From NCBI RefSeq assembly GCF_036013975.1, contig NZ_CP107904.1:310001-374000 (forward strand): a DNA stretch of 64,000 nt, written 5' to 3'. Source of the stretch: Kitasatospora sp. NBC_00458. Lineage in GTDB: Bacteria > Actinomycetota > Actinomycetes > Streptomycetales > Streptomycetaceae. The notes below the pieces were generated by a model. That model was not told the origin of the DNA and searched no databases. It saw only the letters and a program-made list of their open reading frames with translations. Below, piece after piece: positions 8,744 to 19,694 of this stretch. The translations under genes and the position numbers were made by a program. Within the stretch, counting starts at the first letter, position 1, and the number at the start of each line of letters is the position of its first letter.

Positions 8744-10918
8744 TCAGCCCGGGATCAGGTCGCGCAGATTCGCCGGAGTGACGACCAGGGAGTCCGGGTG
8801 CAGTCCCTCCGGGCGCTCCAGGCCGATGAAGGTGACCGGACCGTCCGGGACCGTCGTGCCGTCCCACAGCGTGGTGGCCGTGGCGGACCCGCCCATCAGG
8901 TCGGTGAGGTGCCGGACCGTGAGGTGGTCGCGCTCGACGATGCCGCGCAGCAGTGTCGCGACCGAGACCCGGTTCCCCTCGACCCGGTTGGAGTCCGGGT
9001 CGCCCCTCAGGTAGAGGTGCAGCCACTTGGCGCGCCATTCGCCGTCGCGCCCGCGCACGAACGCCAGCGGCAGTGCGACCCTGGCCGGGCCCCGCAGCTC
9101 CGACTTCATGCGCACGGTGCGCGCCTCGAAGGGACGGCCGTGCTGTTCGCCGTCGCGCAGCATGAAGCCGAACAGCGACTCCTCGACCTGCTCGAAGCCC
9201 TCCCCCGAGTAGACGTTGACCTGCGGGACGATGAAGTCGCCGCGCACGGCGCCCAGCCGCAGGTTGATGAACTCCGAGGCACCGTCCGGCGCGTCGGTGA
9301 TGTCCCCGGAGTGCTCGCCCTCGACCTGCGTGAGCGCGGTGTACGAGAGCCAGCAGACGGTCTGGTAGGAGGCGTCCAGCACCAGCGCCGACAGGTCGAA
9401 GTCGGTGCTGCGGGCGGTCTGCTTCCAGTGGACGAAGAAGCGCAGCAGTTCGCCGTCGACCGGCGAGAGGGAGCCGCGGGGCAGCACGCCGAGCCCGGCC
9501 GCCGTCGCCCTGCCGCTGAGCGGGAGGGCGACGTCGAGGACGTCCGGGTCGATCAGCAGGTGCCCCGGCGCCGGGAGTCGGCGGCGCGTCTCGGCGTCCA
9601 CGGCGGCGATCAGGCGCTCGCGCTCGGACGGCGGCACCGGTGGGCGGGTGTCGGTGGTCACCCAGGCTCCGCCGAGCCGGTTGACGAAGACCCGGCGCCC
9701 GACCGTCGTCCCGTCCGCCCGGTTGAGGAGGTGCTCGCGGACCGACAGCAGCACCCTGCCGGAGACCCGCGGGGCGACCTGCTCGGCGGCGGCCACGACG
9801 GCGTCGCGCTCGTCCTGGGTCCGGCAGGCGCGCAGCAGGCGGTCCAGGGAGCGGAACAGCTTGCCCGGGGCGGCCGTGAGCAGCCGCGCGGCGCCGGTGA
9901 CGTCGTTCGCGCCGAGCAGCTCCTCGACGCGGCCGTCGAACGACCGGGCCTCCTTCTCGCCCCGGGCCACGGCGAACACGTCGGCGGCGTGCGGCCAGCG
10001 CGGGTACTCGTGCGGGTGGAGGCGTTCGCCGAGGCGTTTGAACGCCTCGCGGTGCGCGGTGACGTCGGCGAGCTTGTCGGGGGCGGCCGCGACCACGGCG
10101 TCGAGGCCCGCGAGCAGGGCCCGGCGCGTCCGCCGGGACAGCGCCCGGAACCGGGTCGGTGCCACGAGGGTCACGTCGCCGCCCGACAGCGCGCAGGCCA
10201 GGCGGAGGACATCGGTGACGGTGTCCAGCAGGAGGTCGGCGCCGGCGTCGAGGCGGGCGAGGTTGACCACGGCCCGGGACTCCCGCACCGGGATGGCCCC
10301 GGGCTGGGGGCCGCCGACGCAGTGCGCGGCGAGCGGGCCGAGGTCGCGCAGGCCCTCCTCGCCCAGCGGGGTGGTGCTGCCCGCCAGGGCCAGGTATAGG
10401 GCGGTGACCTCGTCGGCCGGGGCGGCGCCGAGGTGCAGGACCGTCATGCGGTCGCCTGCGGCGGCGGTCAGTTCGTCGTGCGCGGCGAGCATCTCGGCGT
10501 ACGTGTGCCGGTAGTCGCCGTACGAGGGGAGGGTCAGGAGGTCGACCACGCCGGTGCGCAGAGCGGCTGTCGTGCTCGCGCGTGAGGCGTCGTCGGCGAG
10601 CGCCTCGGCGATGCAACGCATCCAGAAGTCGAACGTGTCCGGCACGTTGGCCGGGAAGTCCACGAAGTAGGTGTTGTGGCGGACGTGGTCGCCGACCATC
10701 TCGCGGACGGTGCCGAGCGTGCGCACGGCCGTGTCGACGACCGCCTCCTCGGCCAGCCCCGAGAGGTGCGCCAGGAGGTCGGCCGAGAGCTTGAAGCCCA
10801 CCGACATCAGCGCGGCGTCGAACTGCCGCGCCGCGGCGCCGCCCTCCCCGGCGGGCCCGCCGGGAGCGGGGAGGCGGTGCGTGTGCCGGACGACCATGGG
10901 TTCGAGGTGGTGGGGCAT
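8744..10918 (-). CDS. Large TerD-type stress-response protein
   Basis: The product is 724 aa. The C-terminal part, about residues 500-660, looks like a TerD/TerZ beta-sandwich: STDFDLSALVLDASY, GASEFINLRLGAVRGDFIVPQVNVYSGEGF, LFGFMLRD, ELRGPARVALPLAFVRGRDGEWRAKWLHLYL. TerD folds bind calcium and occur in tellurite-resistance/stress gene sets. The N-terminal 480 residues are mostly helical with FPANVPDTFDFWMRCIAEAL near the start; I recognise no catalytic motif. I believe related long TerD-linked proteins exist in Streptomyces but cannot name the family. Start ATG 10918 is chosen by frame and bias; its ribosome site is weak. The divergent XRE gene lies 234 bp away. Confidence 0.75.
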   Translation of the reverse strand: MPHHLEPMVVRHTHRLPAPGGPAGEGGAAARQFDAALMSVGFKLSADLLAHLSGLAEEAVVDTAVRTLGTVREMVGDHVRHNTYFVDFPANVPDTFDFWMRCIAEALADDASRASTTAALRTGVVDLLTLPSYGDYRHTYAEMLAAHDELTAAAGDRMTVLHLGAAPADEVTALYLALAGSTTPLGEEGLRDLGPLAAHCVGGPQPGAIPVRESRAVVNLARLDAGADLLLDTVTDVLRLACALSGGDVTLVAPTRFRALSRRTRRALLAGLDAVVAAAPDKLADVTAHREAFKRLGERLHPHEYPRWPHAADVFAVARGEKEARSFDGRVEELLGANDVTGAARLLTAAPGKLFRSLDRLLRACRTQDERDAVVAAAEQVAPRVSGRVLLSVREHLLNRADGTTVGRRVFVNRLGGAWVTTDTRPPVPPSERERLIAAVDAETRRRLPAPGHLLIDPDVLDVALPLSGRATAAGLGVLPRGSLSPVDGELLRFFVHWKQTARSTDFDLSALVLDASYQTVCWLSYTALTQVEGEHSGDITDAPDGASEFINLRLGAVRGDFIVPQVNVYSGEGFEQVEESLFGFMLRDGEQHGRPFEARTVRMKSELRGPARVALPLAFVRGRDGEWRAKWLHLYLRGDPDSNRVEGNRVSVATLLRGIVERDHLTVRHLTDLMGGSATATTLWDGTTVPDGPVTFIGLERPEGLHPDSLVVTPANLRDLIPG

Positions 10919-11152
10919 CCGGGCATGATCCCAGAACCGCCCGAGGCGGCGCATGCGGGTTTTCGGGATCGGAGTGCGCCGACCGGACGCCCGCCCGGGG
11001 CGGGGGCCCGGTCCCGCCCGGTCCCGCCCGGCACGGCGCCGGTGGCCGGGCGGGAGGGCGGGACCGGCGGGAGCGGCGGGACCGGCGGGGCGGACCGGGC
11101 CGACGGGCGGGGGCGGTGCCCTCCGCCGTGCGGCTGGCCTACCATCGGGGGC

Positions 11153-11422
11153 ATGGTGAGGACTCCGCTGACCCCCCGGGAGCGCGAGCGCGGCGAGCGC
11201 TTCGGTGCGCTGCTGCGCGAGGCGCGTGGCGAGCGCAGCATGGTCGAGGTGGCGGCCGCCGCCGGCGTCTCGGCCGAGACGCTCCGCAAGATCGAGACCG
11301 GGCGGGCGCCGACTCCCGCCTTCTTCACCGTCGCCGCCCTGGCCTTCGCCCTCGGCCTCTCGCTCGACGACCTGGCCGCCGCGTGCGGCGCCCCGGCCGA
11401 CGACGAGGCCCTCTCCGCGTAG
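11153..11422 (+). CDS. Small XRE-family DNA-binding regulator
   Basis: The product is 89 aa, essentially one Cro/C1 helix-turn-helix (about residues 20-75): LREARGERSMVEVAAAAGVSAETLRKIETGRAPTPAFFTVAALAFALGLSLDDL. It has no sensor domain. TACCAT (11140-11145) sits 7 bp before the ATG, so the mRNA is probably leaderless. It diverges from the large TerD-type gene and could regulate it, but that is inference from position alone. Confidence 0.85.
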   Translation: MVRTPLTPRERERGERFGALLREARGERSMVEVAAAAGVSAETLRKIETGRAPTPAFFTVAALAFALGLSLDDLAAACGAPADDEALSA

Positions 11423-11460
11423 GGAGGCCCTTTCCACGTAGGGAGGCCCTTTCCGCGTAG
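11405..11460. repeat. 19-bp tandem repeat over the stop codon of the XRE gene
   Basis: GTAGGGAGGCCCTTTCCRC occurs at 11419-11437 and 11438-11456, with a partial diverged copy before and after. The TAG stop (11420-11422) is within the first full unit. Confidence 0.7.
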
Positions 11461-11504
11461 GGGAAGGCCGGACACCCCCGTGGCCCGGCCTCCCCCCCGG
11501 ACAT

Positions 11505-11536
11505 CCGAACGGCCGGGTGGGGGTCCGGCCGTTCGG
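11505..11536. terminator. Bidirectional terminator hairpin
   Basis: A 12-bp perfect stem (CCGAACGGCCGG / CCGGCCGTTCGG) with an 8-nt loop lies between the XRE gene (plus) and the SDR gene (minus). Confidence 0.7.
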
Positions 11537-11548
11537 GGTCGCGGTGCC

Positions 11549-12319
11549 TCAGGCGGTGATGCCGCCGTCGAGGACGAGGTCGGCGCCGACGGTGTAGGCC
11601 GACTCGGGGGACGCCAGGTGCAGGACCGCCGCGGCGACCTCCTCGACGGCCCCGGCCCGGCCGACGGGCACGTCGCCCTTCATGCGGTCGGCCTTGTCGG
11701 CGGCGGTCTCACCCGGGCGGGAGGACATGTCGGTGTCGATCGGGCCGGGGCTGACCAGGTTGATCCGGACGCCTTCGGCGATGTGGTCGCGGGCGGCGCT
11801 GCGGGTCAGGGCCGCGACGGCGGCCTTGGAGACGGCGTAGGCGCCGAGGCCCTCCAGCCGCATGTGGACGCCCAGGTTGGAGGCGATGTTGACGATGGCT
11901 CCGCCGCCGTTGGCCCGCAGGTGGGCGATCTGGTGCTTCATCACGAGCCAGGTGCCGGTGAGGTTGGTGTCGATCAGCCGCTGCCAGTCCTCCTCGGCGA
12001 CGTCGGCGACCGGGCCGAGGCCGCCGAGTATGCCGGCGTTGTTGACCGCGATGTCCAGTCCGCCGAGCTGTTCGACGGCCTCCCGGACCAGCCGGGCGGC
12101 GTCCTGGCCGTCGGCCACGGAGCCGACCAGGGCCACGGCGGTGCCGCCCTCGGCCTCGATCAGGGCGACCGTCTCGGCGAGGGCGCCCGCGGTCCGTCCG
12201 GCGACGGCGACCCGGGCCCCTTCCCGGGCGAAGGCGAGGGCGACGGCGCGGCCGATGCCGCTGCCGCCACCAGTGACGAGGACGGAGTTGCCGGCGAAGC
12301 GCGTGGTGGTGCTGGTCAT
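11549..12319 (-). CDS. Classical short-chain dehydrogenase/reductase
   Basis: The product is 256 aa, the usual SDR length. The cofactor motif is TGGGSGIG (near residue 16), followed by NNAG, catalytic Ser in VNIASNLG and YAVSK (YxxxK), then SPGPIDTDM. AGRT after the second strand suggests NADP(H) preference. It converts an alcohol/ketone pair of unknown identity. The ATG at 12319 has GAGGAG upstream. It lies downstream of a TetR gene on the same strand across 233 bp and is the likely target of that regulator. Confidence 0.9.
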   Translation of the reverse strand: MTSTTTRFAGNSVLVTGGGSGIGRAVALAFAREGARVAVAGRTAGALAETVALIEAEGGTAVALVGSVADGQDAARLVREAVEQLGGLDIAVNNAGILGGLGPVADVAEEDWQRLIDTNLTGTWLVMKHQIAHLRANGGGAIVNIASNLGVHMRLEGLGAYAVSKAAVAALTRSAARDHIAEGVRINLVSPGPIDTDMSSRPGETAADKADRMKGDVPVGRAGAVEEVAAAVLHLASPESAYTVGADLVLDGGITA

Positions 12320-12552
12320 GCTGGGACTCCTCGATCGTGGTCTAAATCGACCGTTCGGTTCAGTATCAGGACAGCAGTTCAGAACAGACGGGAACAGCGC
12401 GGCGAACAGCGCGGCGAACGGAGCGACGGGGGAACGGGGTGACGGAGCCGCCCGGGGGCGGGCTCGGCGGTACGGACCGCCGGGCGGGAACACCCGGGCG
12501 GGGCGGGGCGGCGGGCGCGGACCGGGGTGCCGCGGCGCGGGCCCCGCTCCGG

Positions 12553-13143
12553 TCAGTCCAGCAGGGCCAGCGCCTGCTCGGCGGCGTCGCGCAGACGCGC
12601 CGAGCCGTCACCGGCCTTGCCGATCACCCGCATGCCCTGGAACAGCACCAGCAGCAGCCGCGCCAGCGCCTGCGGGTCCCGGCCGTCGGGCAGTTCGCCC
12701 TGGGCGCGGGCCCGGACCAGGGCCGCGGTCAGCAGCGTCTCCAGGTGGCCCAGACTGGCCTCCACCCGGCGGGCGGCGCCCTCGTCGTGCGGGGCCAGCT
12801 CGACCGCCGTGTTGGTGACGAAGCATCCGCGCTGCAGGCCCCCGTCACCGTCCGCGGCGGACTCCCGGGCGAAGCGGTGGACCAGCGCGCGGACGGCCGG
12901 CAGCACCGGCCCCGGCTGGGACAGTTCGGAGAGCAGCAGCGGGTTCTGCTGCTCCCCGTACCGCTCCAGCGCCCTCAGGTAGAGCTCGCGCTTGCTGCCG
13001 AAGGTGGCGTAGATGCTGGCGCGGGCGATCCCCAGGTGGTCGACCAGGTCGGCCATCGAGGTGGCCTCGTAGCCGCGCCGCCAGAAGAGCTCCAGTGCGG
13101 ACTGGAGCGCTGCGTCGGGATCGAATTCCTTGGTTCGCGCCAT
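12553..13143 (-). CDS. TetR-family repressor
   Basis: The product is 196 aa. The N-terminal helix-turn-helix is ALELFWRRGYEATSMADLVDHLGIARASIYATFGSKRELYLRAL (residues about 15-55). The C-terminal ligand domain includes RGCFVTNTAVELAPHD, a phrase typical of the TetR subgroup next to SDR or NADH:flavin oxidoreductases. The start is ATG 13143 (MARTKEF). A TTGACC/TACGGT promoter with 18-bp spacing puts the transcription start at the ATG itself, so the gene is probably leaderless and autoregulated. Confidence 0.9.
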   Translation of the reverse strand: MARTKEFDPDAALQSALELFWRRGYEATSMADLVDHLGIARASIYATFGSKRELYLRALERYGEQQNPLLLSELSQPGPVLPAVRALVHRFARESAADGDGGLQRGCFVTNTAVELAPHDEGAARRVEASLGHLETLLTAALVRARAQGELPDGRDPQALARLLLVLFQGMRVIGKAGDGSARLRDAAEQALALLD

Positions 13144-13149
13144 GGGTGA

Positions 13150-13179
13150 ACCGTAGCCCTTTCCAGATCGATCGGTCAA
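13150..13179 (-). promoter_or_regulatory. TetR promoter with overlapping putative operator
   Basis: On the minus strand TTGACC is followed by 18 bp and TACGGT. The palindrome GATCGATC overlaps the downstream edge of the -35 box and is a likely repressor site. The SDR upstream region (near 12345-12362) holds a related but poorer sequence, TCGACCGTTCGG. Confidence 0.45.
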
Positions 13180-13304
13180 GAAAGATGGGAGGGAGGATCA
13201 CGGTGGGCGGGAGAGGGAGCGCCGGGTCGCGGCAGAGGGATCCGGCGGGACCCTGAGGCGGAAAGACCCGGATCCGCGGGGGCGGGACCTGACAGTATCG
13301 CCGC

Positions 13305-13721
13305 ATGGAGATCCGTCGCATCACCCGGGCCGGGGCCGTCGAGGCGGCCGGCCACCTGTTCGATGATCCCCCGCAGCCCGGAGCGACCGGGCGCTTCCTG
13401 GCGGACGACCGCCACCACCTGCTGATCGCCTACGTCGACGGCGCCCCGGCGGGCATGGCCACCGGCGTCGAGATGACCCACCCGGACAAGGGAACCGAGA
13501 TGTTCCTCTACGAGCTCGGCGTGGACGAGCCGTTCCGCGGACGCGGCGTCGGACGGGCCCTGGTGTCGGCGCTCGCCGACCTGGCGCGCGAACGCGACTG
13601 CTACGGCATGTGGTCGATCACCGAGGAGGGGAACGCGGCGGCGCTGGCGACGTACGCGCGGGCCGGGGCGGTGGCCGAGGAGGGGCAGGTGGCGCTCACC
13701 TGGACCTTCGACGGGGCGTAG
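13305..13721 (+). CDS. GNAT-family N-acetyltransferase
   Basis: The product is 138 aa. The acetyl-CoA motif A is LGVDEPFRGRGVGRALVSAL (Q/R-x-x-G-x-G/A), preceded by MFLYELGV and followed by the SITEEGNAAALATYARAGAV motif B helix. The overall pattern resembles the AAC(3)-I aminoglycoside acetyltransferase group, but the substrate cannot be assigned. CAGTAT (13293-13298) sits 6 bp before the ATG, giving a probable leaderless transcript. Confidence 0.85.
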   Translation: MEIRRITRAGAVEAAGHLFDDPPQPGATGRFLADDRHHLLIAYVDGAPAGMATGVEMTHPDKGTEMFLYELGVDEPFRGRGVGRALVSALADLARERDCYGMWSITEEGNAAALATYARAGAVAEEGQVALTWTFDGA

Positions 13722-13810
13722 CACCGGGGACGGGAGGGGCGTGGCGGGCCGGGCCGGGGCCGACCCCTGCGGACGTTCAGGGCCCCGGAGGCTCGGGGCC
13801 GGGGGCTCGG

Positions 13811-13848
13811 GCCGCGGGGGCCGGCGAGCGGTCGCCGGCCCCCGCGGC
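13811..13848. terminator. Bidirectional terminator hairpin
   Basis: A 17-bp perfect stem (GCCGCGGGGGCCGGCGA / its complement) with a 4-nt GCGG loop separates the convergent GNAT and SulP genes. Confidence 0.75.
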
Positions 13849-13855
13849 CGCTCCG

Positions 13856-15460
13856 TCAGACCACCGTCGGCAGCGGAGGTTCGACCTCCAGCGGGGCCGA
13901 GCTGCGGGCGCGGTGCTGCGCGGCCCAGGTGGTCAGCGCGACCGTGCAGGCGTGGTCGAGGTGGCGCAGTCCCGACCAGTCCAGCTCGACCGGGCGGTCC
14001 GCCGGGAGCCGCTCCAGCGTGTCCAGCAGCCGGGGCAGCCGCAGGAAGGTCGCGTTGCCGCTCAACCGGACCCGCAGCCGGGGTTCGCCGGGGCCGTCGG
14101 CGGCGGCCGGGAGCTCCTCCACGCCGATCTGCAGGTGGGAGGTCTGCCAGGCGGACTTCACGACGGCCAGCCCGATGCCGATCAGCACGCCCTCGAACAG
14201 GTCGGTGGTGATGATCGAGACGGCCGTCACGGCGAGCACCGCCGCCTCGCCCCGGTGCTCCCGGCAGAGCGCGGCCATCCGCCGCACCGGGACCAGCTTG
14301 GCACCGGCGTGCACCAGGACGGCGGCCAGCGCGGTCAGCGGGACCAGGCCGAGCGCGCCGGGCAGGAGGGCGGTGAAGAGCAGCAGCCAGCAGCCGTGCA
14401 GCACCCGGGACGCCTTGGTCCGGGCGCCGGCCTGCACGTTGGCGGCGCTGCGGACGATCACCGCGGTCATCGGCAGCGCGCCGAGCAGTCCGCAGAGCGT
14501 GTTGCCGACGCCCTGGGCGGTGAGTTCGCGGTCGTAGTCGGTGCGCGGGCCGTGGTGCATCCGGTCCACGGCCGCGGCGCTGAACAGGGTCTCGGCGGAC
14601 GCGATCAGGGTGAACGCGAGGATCGTACCGAGCCCCGCCGAGCCGGCCAGGGTCCCGAGCGCGTCGCGGTCGGGCAGCCGGACCACGTCGAGCAGTCCGG
14701 CCACCCGGACCCGGGCCACCGGCAGGTCGGCGGCGGCCGTGACGGCGGCGGCCAGGCCGACCGCGGCCAGCGGGGCGGGCACCGCCTTCCCGATCCGGGG
14801 CGGCAGGTACTTCCAGGCGACCAGCACCAGCAGGGTGGCTGTGCCGAGCGCCAGCGCGCTGCTGTTCGCGGCGCCGGTGACACTGTCGCGCAGCAGCGCG
14901 GGCAGGCCGCCGATCTTCTCCGTGCCGGTGCCGGGGGCCCGGCGGTCGGCGAGCGCGTAGAGCTGGCCGAAGAGCAGCGTGAGGCCGATCCCGGCCAGCA
15001 TGCCGTGCACCACCGAGGCCGACATGGCACGGAACCAGCGCCCCAACCGCAGGGCGCCCATGGCGAGTTGGAGGAGTCCGGTGAGCAGCACCAGCATCCC
15101 GAGGGCGGCGGCGCCGAACTGCTGGACGGCCTCGTAGACGAGGACGGTCAGTCCGGCGGCCGGTCCGCTGACCTGGAGGCTGCTGCCCGGGAGGGCGCCG
15201 ACCACCAGGCCGCCGACGATCCCGGTGACCAGGCCGAGTTCGGCGGGGACGCCGGAGGCGACGGCGACGCCCACGCAGAGCGGGAGCGCGACCAGGAAGA
15301 CCACCAGCGAGGCGGGCAGGTCGTAGCGCCAGGGCACGGCGCGCAGCGCGGCGGCCGGGGTGCGGCCGCGCAGCGAACGGCGGGGGCGGGCGCGGCCGGG
15401 CGGAGCCTTGCGGCGCGGGCCGGCGGGCGGGCTCTTGCGCCGACGGGGCAGGTCGTTCAC
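13856..15460 (-). CDS. SulP-family anion transporter
   Basis: The product is 534 aa. A basic N-terminus (about 45 residues rich in Arg/Pro) leads to 10-12 membrane helices, beginning with WRYDLPASLVVFLVALPLCVGVAVASGV, the SulP signature start, then GSSLQVSGPAAGLTVLV. Helices continue to about residue 400. The soluble end (about 420-534) reads as a STAS domain with LSGNATFLRLPRLLDTLERLP and VELDWSGLRHLDHACTVAL. SulP proteins carry sulfate or bicarbonate. Unlike many actinobacterial homologues there is no fused carbonic anhydrase. GTG at 15460 is taken for its GGGGG upstream; the frame extends further without support. Confidence 0.85.
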   Translation of the reverse strand: MNDLPRRRKSPPAGPRRKAPPGRARPRRSLRGRTPAAALRAVPWRYDLPASLVVFLVALPLCVGVAVASGVPAELGLVTGIVGGLVVGALPGSSLQVSGPAAGLTVLVYEAVQQFGAAALGMLVLLTGLLQLAMGALRLGRWFRAMSASVVHGMLAGIGLTLLFGQLYALADRRAPGTGTEKIGGLPALLRDSVTGAANSSALALGTATLLVLVAWKYLPPRIGKAVPAPLAAVGLAAAVTAAADLPVARVRVAGLLDVVRLPDRDALGTLAGSAGLGTILAFTLIASAETLFSAAAVDRMHHGPRTDYDRELTAQGVGNTLCGLLGALPMTAVIVRSAANVQAGARTKASRVLHGCWLLLFTALLPGALGLVPLTALAAVLVHAGAKLVPVRRMAALCREHRGEAAVLAVTAVSIITTDLFEGVLIGIGLAVVKSAWQTSHLQIGVEELPAAADGPGEPRLRVRLSGNATFLRLPRLLDTLERLPADRPVELDWSGLRHLDHACTVALTTWAAQHRARSSAPLEVEPPLPTVV

Positions 15461-16440
15461 CGGGGCACCCCCGGGGCACACGAGGGGAGGCGGGCGGCGG
15501 CGGAACGGGCGGCAGTGGAGCGGGCGGCGGCGGAGCGGGGGCCGGCGGCGATGGAGCGCACGGCCCCGGTGGCGGAACGGGAGGTCCCGGCGGCCGGGTC
15601 TTCGGCCGGGCGGCGGCGTCGGGGCATGGGGCGATTCCTTCCGTACGCCCGCCGCGGGCGGGCGCGCTGCTGCTGGGAGGGCGGAACGGCGGCACGGGCG
15701 GGCGGCCTGGCCGGTCGCGGCCCGCCCGGGGCGATCGGGTCGGCCGGGGCGGGGGCGGGGGCGGTCGGGGCAGCCGGGAGGGACCCCGGCCGGGGCGGGG
15801 ACGGGCGGAGCAGGACGGGCCCGGCGGCTCCGGAGGGCCCCGGAGGCCTCGGGATTCTCCGGACCCGGAGGTTCCGGTGGTCCGGACGGTGGTGGCGGGC
15901 GGCGGGTCGGGGCCGATGCGGGCCGCGGTGGGCGGGTCACCCCGGTCGGGAGCGGGCGGGCCGGACGGGCGCGGCCCGAACCGGCCCGAACCGGCCCGGA
16001 AGGTCCTCGCGCGTCCTTGAGCGTCCTTGGACGTCCTTGAGCGTCCTGCGGAAGGGGAACCGGACGCCGGAGCTCCCCCGCTCCCCTGCCGGCCCCAAAC
16101 CCCCTTGCCGCGACCCGAGTTGAACATGGCAACCATGACGGGTCCGGCGTGCCACCGACGGTACCCAGTGGTCCCGGCCGGGCCAACCTCGCTCACCGTC
16201 CCTTCACCCGGGCGACACACCGGGACCGCGTTCGGCCCGGAATCCGGGGCTCGGGCGGGTACGCACGTACGCCTGTCGAGCACCAGGTCGAGCCCGGGGC
16301 CGGGCGGGCGACCCGCCGGACGGCCGACCCCGGCGAGGACTCCCGGCGACGGCCCCGAGCGAGGAGCCCTGGCGGCAGCCCCTCGGCGGCAGCCCCTCGG
16401 CGACGGGCACCCCGCCTTCCACATTCTGTTGAACTCCCTC
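15461..16440. other. Long intergenic region with short direct repeats
   Basis: About 1 kb between divergent SulP and glyoxylate carboligase genes. I find no gene with convincing codon bias and start. It contains GGAGCGGGC-type repeats at about 15495-15560, a four-fold GCGTCCTTGA repeat at about 16012-16050, and a duplicated GGCGGCAGCCCCTCGGC at about 16370-16402. Long minus-strand frames across it are GC shadows. Confidence 0.5.
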
Positions 16441-16509
16441 TTGACGCTCCGGCGGGGCCCGCCATACTTTTGTTTCCGCATAAAGAAACCTTTCTTCCGC
16501 ATGATGGAA
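16441..16509 (+). promoter_or_regulatory. gcl promoter with two operator-like palindromes
   Basis: TTGACG (16441-16446) and CATACT (16463-16468) form a sigma70-type promoter with 16-bp spacing. Two imperfect palindromes sharing TTCCGCAT follow the -10: GTTTCCGCATAAAGAAAC (16472-16489) and TTCCGCATGATGGAA (16495-16509). Their position right at and after the start point suggests repression, for example by an IclR-type glyoxylate/allantoin regulator; the regulator itself is not in this window. Confidence 0.6.
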
Positions 16510-16560
16510 TTTTGGAGATGAGCCCTCCGGTTCCCAGCGGGCCGACGCAGGAGAAGTCCG

Positions 16561-18342
<1,782 letters not shown>

Positions 18343-18518
18343 CCCCGTCCCCGGCCGGTCCCTGCGCCGTCCGGTCCCTCCCGCCGCGTACGGACGGGGG
18401 ACGGCGTCCGGGGCCGCGTTCGGGACGGATACCGTACGGGTACGTATCAAGGACACGTATCAGGGACCGCCCGCGCGCCCTCGGCGCGCGGGCCCGCCCA
18501 CTCCGGGAGGCCCACGCC

Positions 18519-19022
18519 GTGTCCTTCACCATGAGCAGCGCCGACCGCGAACGGTTCCTGGCCGCCGTGCACGTCGGCGTCCTCGCCGTCGGCGGCGCCG
18601 ACACGGCCGCCGCCCCGCTCGCCGTCCCGGTCTGGTACTCCTACCGGCCCGGCGGACTCGTCACCGTGCTCACCGGGCGGGACTCCGTCAAGGCCCGGCG
18701 GATCCGGGCCGTCGGCCGGTTCACACTCTGCGCCCAGCAGGAGGAGGCGCCCTGCCGCTACGTGAGCGTCGAGGGGCCGGTGGTGGCGATCGAGGACCGG
18801 CTCGACCCGGACGAACGGGCCGCGATGGCCCACCGCTACCTGACCCCCGACACCGCGCCGGCGTACCTGGCGGCCACCACCGAACAGCTGGTGGCCGACG
18901 TGGCCATCCGGATGCGGCCCGAGCGGTGGCTCAGCGCCGACTTCAGCGCCGTCGCCGAGCGGCTCGCGGCCGCCGCGCCTCCCCCGGTGTCCGACCGGCC
19001 CGTCGCCGAGCGGCTCACCTGA
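18519..19022 (+). CDS. Pyridoxamine-5'-phosphate-oxidase-fold flavin/F420-binding protein
   Basis: The product is 167 aa. The split beta-barrel pattern is clear: ADRERFLAAVHVGVLAVGG, LAVPVWYSYRPGGLVTVLTGRDSVKARRIRAVGRFTLCAQQEEAPCRYVSVEGPVVAIED. It belongs to the PPOX-class proteins that bind FMN or F420 and reduce small substrates. GTG at 18519 is chosen because GGGAGG lies 8 nt upstream; ATG 18531 is an in-frame alternative. The upstream gap has two ACGTATCA copies about 18440-18466, near TACGTATC-type palindromes, which may be an operator. Confidence 0.8.
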   Translation: MSFTMSSADRERFLAAVHVGVLAVGGADTAAAPLAVPVWYSYRPGGLVTVLTGRDSVKARRIRAVGRFTLCAQQEEAPCRYVSVEGPVVAIEDRLDPDERAAMAHRYLTPDTAPAYLAATTEQLVADVAIRMRPERWLSADFSAVAERLAAAAPPPVSDRPVAERLT

Positions 19023-19168
19023 CCTCCGCTCCCGGAACACCCGCGGGCCGGTGGCGGTTGAGGGAGCGGGAGCGGCTAGCGTTCCGGGCGGGCCGGTCCC
19101 GGCCGCCGGTATCCGCACACCCTCAGAAGCCGACCTCAAAAGCCGACCCTCAGAATGGGGACCACACC

Positions 19169-19657
19169 GTGAGCCTGTACGACATCCCGCTGCGCACGCT
19201 GTCCGGCGAAGCCGCGTCGCTCGCCGACTACAAGGGCAAGGCGCTGCTGATCGTCAACGTCGCCTCCAAGTGCGGCCTGACCCCGCAGTACGCGGGTCTG
19301 GAGCGGCTCCAGGAGCGCTACGCCGAGCGCGGGTTCACCGTGCTGGGCTTCCCCTCGAACCAGTTCGCCGGGCAGGAGCCGGGCAGCGCCGAGGAGATCC
19401 AGACCTTCTGCTCCACCACCTACGGCGTCTCCTTCCCGCTGTTCGAGAAGACCGACGTGAACGGCGAGGACCGGCACCCGCTCTACGCCGCGCTGACCCG
19501 GACCGCCGACGCCGAGGGCCAGGCCGGTGACGTCTCCTGGAACTTCGAGAAGTTCCTGGTCTCGCCGGACGGCACCGTCGCCGCCCGGATCCGGCCGCGC
19601 ACCGAGCCGGAGTCGGACGAGGTCGTCGCCGCCATCGAGGCCGTGCTCCCCGCCTGA
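19169..19657 (+). CDS. Glutathione peroxidase family thiol peroxidase
   Basis: The product is 162 aa. It has LLIVNVASKCGLTPQY with the catalytic Cys (the Sec position), GFPSNQFAGQEPGSAEEIQTFC with the conserved Gln and a second Cys, and WNFEKFLVSPDG with the catalytic Trp-Asn. In actinomycetes these reduce hydroperoxides with thioredoxin rather than glutathione. GTG 19169 follows TGGGGA. An IS element sits just 37 bp after its stop codon, inside the gene's terminator. Confidence 0.93.
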   Translation: MSLYDIPLRTLSGEAASLADYKGKALLIVNVASKCGLTPQYAGLERLQERYAERGFTVLGFPSNQFAGQEPGSAEEIQTFCSTTYGVSFPLFEKTDVNGEDRHPLYAALTRTADAEGQAGDVSWNFEKFLVSPDGTVAARIRPRTEPESDEVVAAIEAVLPA

Positions 19658-19694
19658 CGCGGACGTACCGCCCGCACGGAGGGGCCCGGGGCAC

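Noticed and set aside
13305-13721. Aminoglycoside resistance acetyltransferase
   Set aside because: Only the general GNAT fold and a loose resemblance to AAC(3)-I are visible; no resistance context.
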